This document shows positions 51,601 to 58,821 of a DNA stretch of 64,000 bases, piece by piece. How positions within the stretch are numbered: position 1 is the first letter of the stretch; every line of letters begins with the position of its first letter. Under the pieces are notes generated by a model. The model made no database searches and was not told the origin of the DNA. It worked only from the letters and a program-made list of their open reading frames with translations. The translations under genes and the position numbers were made by a program. The stretch lies in NCBI GenBank assembly GCA_035535995.1, contig DATLOZ010000018.1, positions 106,359 to 170,358 of the forward strand, read 5' to 3'. The stretch is from JANYCO01 sp035535995. GTDB taxonomy: Bacteria > Bacteroidota > Bacteroidia > Cytophagales > Cytophagaceae.

Positions 51601-52349
51601 TTAACAGTATTGATCTCCTGAACGATCGAAGCGATCTCAGAAAGCAGCGATGGATTTTTTTCAATTCCATTTCCTACCACGATCACATCAGCCCCGGCCA
51701 TCAAGGCATTGTATGCTTTTTCTCTGGTATTAATTCCTCCCCCTACGATCACTGGTACTTCTACCGACTTGCGTACCATGCGGATCATGTCTGCGGCCAC
51801 TGGTACTTGTGCGCCGCTGCCACCGTCGAGGTAGATCAGTTTTAACCCAAGCATTTCACCAGCCATAGCGGTACAGGCAGCTATAGCAGGCTTGTCGTAA
51901 GGAATAGGAGTAGTATTGCTAATATAAGAGACCGTTGTTTGGCGTCCGCAGTCAACCAACATGTAGCCGGTAGATAAGATTTCGAGCCCACTTTGTTTCA
52001 GAATAGGTGCCGCGATCACATGTTGTCCGATCAATGCATCGGCGTTGCGGCCGGAGATGAGCGAAAGCAATAAGATCGCATCGGCTTCTTTGCAGATCTG
52101 GTTATTACTTCCCGGGAAAATTACTATGGGAATATCAGTATGTTCTTTTATGATCCGAATGGTAGTGGCCAGCCGGTCGTCGGTAAGCAGGCTACCGCCG
52201 ACAAAAAAATAGCTGATGTTATTTTCCATACCCAAGTTCACCATTTTTTTGCAGCCCGCTTCGTCCAGCTTATCCGGATCGAGAAGCACCGCAAAGGATT
52301 TTTGTCCTTTTGATTTTCTTTCCTGCAGGGAAGTGTATATGGATTTCAT
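51585..52349 (-). CDS. Geranylgeranylglyceryl-phosphate synthase-like (group II, PcrB family)
   Basis: The 254-residue TIM barrel has LLDPDKLDEAGCKKMVNLG, KLIYLDGGSGAQVPV, VPVIVGGGINTREKA and DVIVVGNGIEKNP, the metal- and phosphate-binding loops of the family. It joins glycerol-1-phosphate with a polyprenyl diphosphate by an ether bond, the archaeal-type lipid step. Members of this group are known in Bacteroidota. Their role in the cell is not well established. No glycerol-1-phosphate dehydrogenase (egsA/araM) gene is next to it. The last five residues come from a dispersed repeat. Confidence 0.9.
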   Translation of the reverse strand: MKSIYTSLQERKSKGQKSFAVLLDPDKLDEAGCKKMVNLGMENNISYFFVGGSLLTDDRLATTIRIIKEHTDIPIVIFPGSNNQICKEADAILLLSLISGRNADALIGQHVIAAPILKQSGLEILSTGYMLVDCGRQTTVSYISNTTPIPYDKPAIAACTAMAGEMLGLKLIYLDGGSGAQVPVAADMIRMVRKSVEVPVIVGGGINTREKAYNALMAGADVIVVGNGIEKNPSLLSEIASIVQEINTVKNYEL

Positions 52350-52464
52350 CTGGTAATTTTTTCAATAGGTAGAAATTTCGCCTCTTCGGTTCGTTCGCGT
52401 ATTTCTGCCAAAGTCTTTATTCAAATATAAATTATTTGGCGCGGCTTTTCAATTAATATGCCTT

Positions 52465-53280
52465 TTAGCGTAAAGGTAAGCCAGGTATATATTCCTTGAT
52501 ATTGTCGGGCCGCAATACAAAATTTAGATTCAAGCCTACTACGGGACTCACATGGTTTACTTTATAATAAATATTATTACCTGCTGCATCGGAAGTGCCT
52601 ACCGGATAATAATATTCCGTCTCTCTCATCACGAAAACACCCAGGTAAAGATTCTTGCTGATGCCATAAAAGACATCTGCGCGCAGTCGGGTGAAATCAA
52701 TCCTCCGGTCTTTATAAATATCAGCGTATAGGTTTGAGTTGAGTAGGATCTTATAGGAAAGCATGAATCCCAAAGGGTGCTGGGCTACTTTCACTTCTTT
52801 ATAAAGCGCGGCAGCAATACCTGCCTGAAGGTCTTTCTTACTATCGAAAAAAGATTGGTTGAAATGATGAATATATTCGCCGGAAAGTTCTTTGATAAAT
52901 TTGATGGAGCCGATTTTTCCCCGGTGTGTCACATTTGCTTTTACTGTAGCCATGTTGAGTCCCGCATCGTAGGCCAGGCGGTGCGATGCAGAAGCGCCTA
53001 CATACCATTTGCCACCGGCGTTTACTTCAATACCAAGACGGTTATAAAGTCGCGTGCTGTTGGTTACAAGGTAGCGGTAGTCTTTGTTGAAATTATAATC
53101 GATACTATAAAACACACAGCTATTTTCTCTGAAATAGTATTCTCCTTTGATGCCGGCCATAGGTACAAGCCCGGTATATCTTTTTACAATCGGAGCATTG
53201 TCAGGTTTTGTCTGGGCAAAAGAGCTAAAATTGCTTAGCAGCAAGAGAAAAACGACAGCGCAAAACGTATGTTTGATCAT
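52465..53280 (-). CDS. Secreted outer-membrane beta-barrel-like protein
   Basis: MIKHTFCAVVFLLLLSNFSS ends in FAQ, a signal peptide. The 248-residue mature part alternates strands of about 10 residues, such as GEYYFRENSCVFYSIDYNF, GGKWYVGASASHRLAY, GFMLSYKILLNSNLYADIY and NLYLGVFVMRETEYYY. It ends with LNLNFVLRPD. It would be an outer-membrane barrel or a barrel-like protein, of unknown function. It is upstream of nothing on its strand but the GGGP synthase, 115 bases on. Confidence 0.7.
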   Translation of the reverse strand: MIKHTFCAVVFLLLLSNFSSFAQTKPDNAPIVKRYTGLVPMAGIKGEYYFRENSCVFYSIDYNFNKDYRYLVTNSTRLYNRLGIEVNAGGKWYVGASASHRLAYDAGLNMATVKANVTHRGKIGSIKFIKELSGEYIHHFNQSFFDSKKDLQAGIAAALYKEVKVAQHPLGFMLSYKILLNSNLYADIYKDRRIDFTRLRADVFYGISKNLYLGVFVMRETEYYYPVGTSDAAGNNIYYKVNHVSPVVGLNLNFVLRPDNIKEYIPGLPLR

Positions 53281-53310
53281 AGTTTAAAGATAGCCATTAA
53301 GGTTTGTACA

Positions 53311-53340
53311 AAAAAAAACACGAGACTAAATGATCTCGTG
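53311..53340 (-). terminator. Terminator of the histone-like gene
   Basis: On the minus strand CACGAGA pairs with TCTCGTG, followed by eight T. A second hairpin (AGTTGGAT / ATCCAACT, 53351-53369) lies between it and the stop codon. Confidence 0.9.
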
Positions 53341-53380
53341 TAGTATTCTAAGTTGGATAAAATCCAACTATTCTTTCGAA

Positions 53381-53575
53381 TTAAGAAAGAAGTGAGCTTA
53401 CGAAAGTGCTCGTAGTAGGCTCAGCTGGCTTAGCAGCAGGCTTCTTCTTAGCGGCTACTTTTTTTTTAGCAGCAGGCTTCTTAGCAGCTGGTTTCTTAGC
53501 AGCTACTTTTTTCTTAGCAGCAGGCTTCTTAGCGGCTGCTTTCTTTTTTGCGGTTGGCTTTTTTGCTGTTGCCAT
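53381..53575 (-). CDS. Histone H1-like Lys/Ala-rich DNA-binding protein
   Basis: The 64-residue protein is almost wholly made of AAKKPAAKKK and KVAAKKPA repeats (residues 2-50) with a short tail ending TTSTFVSSLLS. Such proteins (Hc1/Hc2-like, H1 C-tail-like) bind and compact DNA through charge. It has no globular domain. The start has AAAAGGAGG five bases upstream, an extended Shine-Dalgarno that is rare in this phylum. Two hairpins follow the stop. The coding DNA is itself repetitive (GCAGCAGGCTTCTTAGCAGC type). A high expression level is likely but inferred. Confidence 0.88.
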   Translation of the reverse strand: MATAKKPTAKKKAAAKKPAAKKKVAAKKPAAKKPAAKKKVAAKKKPAAKPAEPTTSTFVSSLLS

Positions 53576-53580
53576 GTGAT

Positions 53581-53589
53581 CCTCCTTTT
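53581..53589 (-). promoter_or_regulatory. Strong Shine-Dalgarno of the histone-like gene
   Basis: The minus strand reads AAAAGGAGG, then ATCAC, then ATG. Eight bases are complementary to the conserved 16S 3' end (CCTCCTTT). Confidence 0.8.
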
Positions 53590-53915
53590 TTTAATTGTTT
53601 AAAACTAAGTTTAATTAATAAACTAAAAGCACTTCAATAATATAGTTTTTTTTCATAAGTTCCAAATATTCGGATGGTTGCATTCCCCTTTTTTTCAGAT
53701 CATACCCCTCTTGGAAGGCCATATTTCATGGTCGTTTCAGCCCCTTGATGAGTTGCTTTGCAGGCGGCAGTAAAAACAGAATGCTCTGCAAGCCTCATGA
53801 ATAAAGGTCTACAGAGCATCGCAAATTTTTGCCTCAAAAAACAAGTCTAATTTTTTTTTATTCCGAAAGGCAATTTTTTAGTCAAAAATATTTTTCAACA
53901 TTTTTGAATTTTTTT
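53590..53915. other. Intergenic region upstream of the histone-like gene
   Basis: The 326 bases between the histone-like gene and lysA are AT-rich. ATGCTCTG (53781-53788) and CAGAGCAT (53812-53819) form a perfect 8-base stem with a 23-base loop. TATTTTTG on the minus strand (53890-53883) fits a -7 box but has no -33 box. No protein-like ORF was seen. Confidence 0.4.
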
Positions 53916-55148
53916 TTAAATCTCGATCTCAATTTGATTTCTTAAGAGATCTTCCATCGTTTCACGCTTGCGAATGAGTACAGCTTTTCCATCCAGAATC
54001 ATCACTTCAGCAGGTCTGAAACGGGAGTTATAGTTCGAACTCATGCTGAATCCATAGGCACCGGCGTTGCGCAGGCATACGATGTTTCCTTCCTGCACTT
54101 CCGACATCTCCATATCGGTAGCGAAAGTGTCGGTTTCGCAGATATAACCTACTACATCGTATTTTTTCTTAGCTCCGGTAGGGTTAGACACATTGAACAC
54201 GCTGTGGTATGCATCATACATCATCGGGCGGATCAGGTGATTCAGCCCGGTATTGAGCCCTACGAAGGTGCAGACGGGTGTTTCTTTCACCACATTGATT
54301 TTAGCAAAAAGGAAACCGCACTCGCTCACCAGGAATTTGCCTGGCTCAAACCAGATCTCCAATTCTTTTCCATAGCGTTTGCAGAAAGAAATAAATGCTT
54401 CTTTCATTTTTATTCCCAGCTCTACAATGTCAGTTACATGGTCGCCTTCCTTGTAAGCAACTTTGAATCCGCTGCCGAAATCAAGAAATTTTAATCCGGT
54501 AAACATCATCGCTACCTGAAAAACCACTTCTGCCGCTTGTACAAATGCTTCAGGACTTTTAAAATCGGAGCCGCTGTGTACATGAATGCCGGCTATTGAT
54601 AACTTATATTGATCGGTCAGGGCATATACGATGTCCATCTGATCGATGGAAATACCAAACTTGGAGCGTTTGTGCCCGGTCATGATCTTTTTATTTCCAC
54701 CAGCGTCGATGTGAGGATTTACACGGATGCAAACGGGATAGCTGCTGCCATACTCTTTGCCGAATTTTTCCAGGAATGGAATGTTGTCGATATTGACAGT
54801 CACCCCCAGTTTGATCGCTTCGCGGATTTCTTCAAAATCGCTACAGTTGGGTGTAAACATGATATTCTCCGGAGCAAAGCCTGCCATCAACGAAAGTTTG
54901 ACTTCCTGGATCGACACCGCATCGGCGCCAGCGCCGGCTCTCCTCAGTACCTTCAGCACCGCCTGGTTGGTGAGCGCTTTGGTCGCATACTTAATACGTA
55001 TATTTACTCCCTCAAAAGCTTTCTTCAAACGTTCGTACTGAAACACTATTTTATCCGCGTCGTATACATAGAGCGGAGTATCATATTCCTGGCATACATC
55101 AAGTACATTGATGCCCTGGATCTGATACTGATCGTTTACTAATTGCAT
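53916..55148 (-). CDS. lysA: Diaminopimelate decarboxylase
   Basis: The 410-residue PLP enzyme makes L-lysine from meso-diaminopimelate. The PLP Lys is in IKYATKALTN near residue 55. IHVHSGSDFKSPEAF, WFEPGKFLVSECG and NAGAYGFSMSSNYNSR are the other family motifs. GGNKKIMTGHKRSKFGI is the phosphate-binding area. The two-domain order (TIM barrel then beta-barrel) is complete. The start MQLVNDQYQIQGINVLDVC is directly before the barrel. It is monocistronic and probably transcribed from the 400-base gap shared with trpE. Confidence 0.95.
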   Translation of the reverse strand: MQLVNDQYQIQGINVLDVCQEYDTPLYVYDADKIVFQYERLKKAFEGVNIRIKYATKALTNQAVLKVLRRAGAGADAVSIQEVKLSLMAGFAPENIMFTPNCSDFEEIREAIKLGVTVNIDNIPFLEKFGKEYGSSYPVCIRVNPHIDAGGNKKIMTGHKRSKFGISIDQMDIVYALTDQYKLSIAGIHVHSGSDFKSPEAFVQAAEVVFQVAMMFTGLKFLDFGSGFKVAYKEGDHVTDIVELGIKMKEAFISFCKRYGKELEIWFEPGKFLVSECGFLFAKINVVKETPVCTFVGLNTGLNHLIRPMMYDAYHSVFNVSNPTGAKKKYDVVGYICETDTFATDMEMSEVQEGNIVCLRNAGAYGFSMSSNYNSRFRPAEVMILDGKAVLIRKRETMEDLLRNQIEIEI

Positions 55149-55221
55149 ATTTAATTTTACTCTATTATATATTATTAATTTAAGTATCCGGTTATGGTCG
55201 AAGCGTCTGAAATCCTAAAGC

Positions 55222-55274
55222 CCAATCTCCATATTCCAAAACAAGCCTTCTTTGGAATTCGGAGATTGGTTTTT
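55222..55274 (+). repeat. Orphan 19-base hairpin with T run
   Basis: CCAATCTCCATATTCCAAA (55222-55240) pairs at 17 of 19 positions with 55251-55269, and five T follow. It has the shape of a plus-strand terminator but no plus-strand gene precedes it. On the minus strand it falls in the leader of lysA. Confidence 0.75.
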
Positions 55275-55378
55275 GGAAATTAACATATTGCAGCCAACAA
55301 ACGGATGATTATTATTTATAGTGTCGCAAGTTACATTGTTTTTGTCTGCTTAGGAAAATAAATTTCCTGAGAACCTCA

Positions 55379-55411
55379 TTTGTTCTTTTTCTGAATATTT
55401 TCTTATATTTG
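55379..55411 (+). promoter_or_regulatory. trp promoter, Bacteroidota type
   Basis: TTTG at 55379-55382 and TATATTTG at 55404-55411 are 21 bases apart, an exact match to the -33/-7 elements. Transcription would start near 55418, 13 bases before the leader-peptide ATG. Confidence 0.6.
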
Positions 55412-55430
55412 ACAGATAAGAGATTCAAAG

Positions 55431-55475
55431 ATGAACAAGACAAAATTACGTACAAACTGGTGGCACATAAACTAA
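55431..55475 (+). CDS. trp leader peptide
   Basis: The ATG at 55431 opens a 14-codon ORF, MNKTKLRTNWWHIN, ending with TAA at 55473-55475. Two Trp codons (55458-55463) stand in tandem. This is the hallmark of a ribosome-stalling attenuator. It is followed by the antiterminator and terminator described below and lies 87 bases before trpE. The peptide itself probably has no function beyond regulation. Confidence 0.9.
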   Translation: MNKTKLRTNWWHIN

Positions 55476-55551
55476 GCGTTTTTGTGAACATGTCTTTTAT
55501 GTAATTATCAATATCATTCAATAAGGCTTGCTGTTCACAGCAGGCCTTTTT
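55440..55551 (+). promoter_or_regulatory. trp attenuator (competing hairpins)
   Basis: Segment 1 (ACAAAATTACG, 55440-55450) can pair with segment 2 (CGTTTTTGT, about 55478-55486). Segment 2 also carries TGTGAACA (55483-55490), complementary to TGTTCACA (55532-55539) inside the terminator. When the ribosome stalls on the Trp codons, segment 1 is covered and the antiterminator can form. When Trp is plentiful, the terminator forms. The layout agrees with the Bacteroid-trp RNA type described for this phylum. Pairings were found by eye. Confidence 0.8.
55523..55551 (+). terminator. trp attenuator terminator
   Basis: AAGGCTTGCTG pairs with CAGCAGGCCTT (one G-T pair) around TTCA, followed by TTT and ATG-free sequence up to trpE at 55562. 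Confidence 0.88.
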
Positions 55552-55561
55552 CAATTTAAGT

Positions 55562-56974
55562 ATGAAAAAGTATTCTTTAAAAACCTCCTATCGGAAGATC
55601 CTGGCCGATACCATCACTCCTGTCAGCATTTATCTAAAACTGCGCGACAAGTATCCCAATAGTATCCTGCTGGAAAGCTCCGATTACCATGGCAACGAAG
55701 ACATCTACTCTTATATCTGTTGCCAATCAATCGCAGGAATGAAAGTGGAGAATGGGAAACTGGAATTTAACTTTCCTGATGGAACCCAAACTTCGGAACC
55801 GCTCACTCCAAACACCGATATGCCTGCCGCGATCGGTAATTTTGCCAATTCGTTTGAAACAACAAAACTGAATTTCCCTTTCATCACCGGTGGCATCTTT
55901 GGCTATTGTGCATACGACGCAGTACGCTACTTCGAAGAAATCGAGATCAATACGTATCAGTCAGAGTTGAGAAAAATACCAGATATTCAGTATCACGTGT
56001 ATCGCTATATTATAGTGTTCAACCATTTCAACAACGAAGTATTTCTTATTGAAAACACTTACGGTGAAAACCAGGAAAGCGAAGTAGATAAAATAGAGGG
56101 ATACATTCGCAAAAGAGATTTTGCCACCTATAAGTTTAACCTGATCGAAGGAGAAGAATCAAATTTTACCGACGATGAGTTTTTGAAAGTACTCCAAAAA
56201 GGTGTAGATCACTGTATGCGCGGCGATGTATTCCAGATCGTACTTTCCAGGAGGTTCTCCAGACAATACAACGGTGACGATTTCAACGTATACCGCAGCC
56301 TGCGCTCGATAAACCCATCACCCTATCTTTTCTATTTCGACTATGGCAGTTTCCGTATCTTCGGCTCCTCGCCGGAAGCGCAGATTGTAGTGAAGAATGG
56401 AAAATCCACCATTTACCCGATCGCCGGCACTTTCCGCCGTACGGGCGATGATAGCAAGGATTATGACCTGGCTAAAAAACTGCTCAACGACCCCAAAGAA
56501 AATGCTGAGCATGTAATGCTCGTAGACCTGGCCCGCAACGACCTGAGCCGCCACTGCGAGCAGGTGCAGGTAGAGACTTTAAAAGAAGTACAATATTATT
56601 CGCACGTCATTCACCTGGTATCAAAAGTGACCGGGCAGATGCATGAGAAAGAAAATTTTGCAAAAATCGTAGGAGATACTTTCCCTGCCGGCACACTCTC
56701 CGGAGCACCGAAGCACAGCGCGATGCAGATCATCAACCGTCTGGAGCACGGAAACCGGGGTTTCTATGGGGGATGCATCGGTTTTATGGGCTTCAACGGC
56801 GAATTCAACAGCGCCATAATGATCCGTTCGATCCTAAGCAAGGATAATGTGCTGTACTACCAGGCAGGGGCCGGTGTGGTAGCGCTTTCCAGCATTAACA
56901 GCGAACTGCAGGAGGTAAACAATAAATTGGCAGCGCTGAAAAAGGCGATTGAGGAAGCGGAGCAGGTAGCTTGA
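55562..56974 (+). CDS. trpE: Anthranilate synthase component I
   Basis: The 470-residue chain makes anthranilate from chorismate with ammonia from TrpG. The feedback site ILLESSDYHGNEDIYSYI (LLES motif) binds tryptophan. Catalytic-core motifs are SPYLFYFDYGSFRIFGSSPE, IYPIAGTFRRTGDD, VDLARNDLSRHCEQV and FPAGTLSGAPKHSAM. The last residues AIEEAEQVA are helical. It is controlled twice: by attenuation ahead of it and by feedback inhibition through the LLES site. trpG follows after 150 bases. Confidence 0.97.
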   Translation: MKKYSLKTSYRKILADTITPVSIYLKLRDKYPNSILLESSDYHGNEDIYSYICCQSIAGMKVENGKLEFNFPDGTQTSEPLTPNTDMPAAIGNFANSFETTKLNFPFITGGIFGYCAYDAVRYFEEIEINTYQSELRKIPDIQYHVYRYIIVFNHFNNEVFLIENTYGENQESEVDKIEGYIRKRDFATYKFNLIEGEESNFTDDEFLKVLQKGVDHCMRGDVFQIVLSRRFSRQYNGDDFNVYRSLRSINPSPYLFYFDYGSFRIFGSSPEAQIVVKNGKSTIYPIAGTFRRTGDDSKDYDLAKKLLNDPKENAEHVMLVDLARNDLSRHCEQVQVETLKEVQYYSHVIHLVSKVTGQMHEKENFAKIVGDTFPAGTLSGAPKHSAMQIINRLEHGNRGFYGGCIGFMGFNGEFNSAIMIRSILSKDNVLYYQAGAGVVALSSINSELQEVNNKLAALKKAIEEAEQVA

Positions 56975-57057
56975 TTAGAATTTTAAATTTTAAATTTTGA
57001 ATTAAAAACCGGTTTATTTTTGTTCAGAATTTAACAAAATCAATAAAAAACAAATAT

Positions 57058-57090
57058 CAGATTATCTGGCATCCGGTATCTGGTATCTTC
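57058..57090. repeat. ATCCGGTATC-family element
   Basis: CAGATTATCTGGCATCCGG and TATCTGGTATCTT modules lie between trpE and trpG. AT-rich AATTTTAAATTTTGAATT modules lie just before it (about 56979-57005). Confidence 0.7.
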
Positions 57091-57124
57091 TTTAAACTAC
57101 GTCAAAAACTACACTACACTACAA

Positions 57125-57706
57125 ATGAGTACGAATACCAGAATTCTGATGATCGATAATTATGATTCGTTTACCTACAATCTTGTACATATTGTAAAGA
57201 AGTTAGGCTACGAGATCGATGTGTTCAGAAATGATAAAATAACGATTGAGGAAGTAGGGAAATATGATAAGATCATGCTTTCTCCAGGTCCTGGTATTCC
57301 TTCAGAGGCGGGAATACTCCAGGAGGTAGTGCGTACGTATGCTCCTTCCAAAAATATTTTGGGTGTTTGCCTGGGAGAACAATGCATCGGAGAGATTTTC
57401 GGAGGCACGCTCACCAATCTTGACAATGTTTTTCATGGCATTGCTACTCCTGTAAAACTTACCAATAGCAAAGATCCAATATTGTTCAAAGGAATTCCAG
57501 AACGGTTTTCCGTAGGTCGTTATCATTCCTGGGTTGTAGATGCCAAAGGATTCCCGGATGTGCTGGAGGTGACTGCGGTAGATGATTCAGGAAAAGTGAT
57601 GGCGCTAAAACATAAAACCTACAATGTGCGCGGTGTGCAATTCCACCCGGAATCTATTCTTACTGAACATGGAGAGAAGATGCTTGATAACTGGTTAAAG
57701 AGCTAG
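57125..57706 (+). CDS. trpG: Anthranilate synthase component II (glutamine amidotransferase)
   Basis: The 193-residue class I amidotransferase feeds ammonia to TrpE. It has MIDNYDSFTYNLVHIV, MLSPGPGIPSEAG, the nucleophile Cys82 in LGVCLGEQC, and His174/Glu176 in VQFHPESILTEHG. The residue after LG is Glu85 where most TrpG/PabA have His (CLGHQ). This His is not part of the triad. It may also serve PabB. The remaining trp genes do not follow, since an opposite-strand gene comes next. Confidence 0.95.
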   Translation: MSTNTRILMIDNYDSFTYNLVHIVKKLGYEIDVFRNDKITIEEVGKYDKIMLSPGPGIPSEAGILQEVVRTYAPSKNILGVCLGEQCIGEIFGGTLTNLDNVFHGIATPVKLTNSKDPILFKGIPERFSVGRYHSWVVDAKGFPDVLEVTAVDDSGKVMALKHKTYNVRGVQFHPESILTEHGEKMLDNWLKS

Positions 57707-57718
57707 CGTCAATTTTAA

Positions 57719-57782
57719 ATTTTGAATTATAAATTTTAAATGAAGAATTCGTCGTGATCATTTAAAATTTATAATTCAAAAT
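57719..57782. repeat. AT-rich inverted repeat, 25-base exact arms
   Basis: Arms 57719-57743 and 57758-57782 are exact reverse complements (ATTTTGAATTATAAATTTTA and onward) with a 14-base loop. It lies between trpG and a convergent gene and overlaps the last base of the latter's stop. Confidence 0.93.
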
Positions 57783-58735
57783 CATTCAATATGATTCATC
57801 TTGTCCTTCACAATCTCCAATGCCTTCTTCATCTTGTCTACATCCACAGAAGCGGCTTGCTGATCTATTTTGTTCTGCTCTTGTTGCTTTGTTAATTCTA
57901 CAAGTTCTGCAGCATTCTTTTTTTGTTTGGCTTCGAGATCTGTACGAGTTTGTTTATTGCGGGCGATTTCTTTGGCTAATCGTTCTCCTTCCGAAACTTT
58001 CTTTTGCTGGGATTTGATCGCTTCTGTAAGCGCCTTTTTTTCTTCATCGGTTTGAGGCTGTCCGTTGGCGGCGTGTTGTGAAGCTTTGATATTTTCTACG
58101 TTCAATAAAGCTGTTTTTTGTTCAGCAAAATTATTGTCGATCTCTCGGTTCAGACGGGTATAATCTTCCTGGTTGATCTTAAGTTTGTTTTCCAGTTCCG
58201 CTTTTTGTGTTTGGTTGGCTTCTGTTTTGTCTTGCAGATTGATACCTTCCGTCACTTCTTTTTCATGGATCTTAGTTGCCGCTTCCAGTGCGCCTTCTGC
58301 GTCTATGATCTGGCGGTTTACGTCTTCTTTGTATGCGTTTACGGCAAATTCGTAAAGCATTTTCTCTGCGCCCGCGTATTGCGCTTCCGATTCTTTGGTT
58401 ACAAATTTAGAACCCATATCAATGGCCCACCATACGCGTGCGCCGGTATGCGCTACTTCTACCATCGAGAGCACGCGACAAGGATAATCGCTGATCGCTT
58501 TCATTTCTGCAGACTGCACGAAAATAAGACCTTTGCTAGTTTCAGTTTTTCCGTATTGCTTCAGGTATCTCAACCATGATTTTTCTACTTCTTTTTTATC
58601 CAGCTCAAGCAATACATACATTCCCTGGCGGTTGATCCCTTCCACTGTTTCGGAAGATTCCTGGATTTTTATTTTCTGTGCTTGCGCAGTAAAGACGCAG
58701 CATAGAAGAGAAAATATAACAAGGCACTTCTGCAT
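57782..58735 (-). CDS. Secreted coiled-coil protein of unknown function
   Basis: From Met 58735 (MQKCLVIFSLLCCVFTAQAQ) there is a signal peptide. Residues 20-140 are mixed, with YVLLELDKKEVEKSWLRYLK and RVWWAIDMGSKFV. Residues 140-317 are a long charged coiled coil (KAELENKLKINQEDYTRLNR, QKKVSEGERLAKEIARNKQT and so on). An upstream in-frame Met adds a basic 19-residue extension and is rejected. Bacteroidota have related periplasmic proteins of unknown role. It is convergent with trpG across a repeat. Confidence 0.7.
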   Translation of the reverse strand: MQKCLVIFSLLCCVFTAQAQKIKIQESSETVEGINRQGMYVLLELDKKEVEKSWLRYLKQYGKTETSKGLIFVQSAEMKAISDYPCRVLSMVEVAHTGARVWWAIDMGSKFVTKESEAQYAGAEKMLYEFAVNAYKEDVNRQIIDAEGALEAATKIHEKEVTEGINLQDKTEANQTQKAELENKLKINQEDYTRLNREIDNNFAEQKTALLNVENIKASQHAANGQPQTDEEKKALTEAIKSQQKKVSEGERLAKEIARNKQTRTDLEAKQKKNAAELVELTKQQEQNKIDQQAASVDVDKMKKALEIVKDKMNHIE

Positions 58736-58821
58736 TTTATTCAAAACTAATAGTATCTTAAAACGTGAGATTAAAATTTTAACAAGACGCAAAATAATAC
58801 GAAAATAGATACGATAAAAAT

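Noticed and set aside
53381..53575. CRISPR-like or tandem repeat reading of the histone-like gene
   Set aside because: The periodicity comes from Lys/Ala codons in a good ORF with ribosome site and terminator. There are no spacers.
54609..55142. 177-residue plus-strand ORF opposite lysA
   Set aside because: It is antisense to conserved lysA codons and has no recognisable motif. Composition is typical of antisense frames.
55312..55554. 80-residue minus-strand ORF
   Set aside because: It lies opposite the trp promoter, leader peptide and terminator. Its N-terminus is the complement of the terminator stem.
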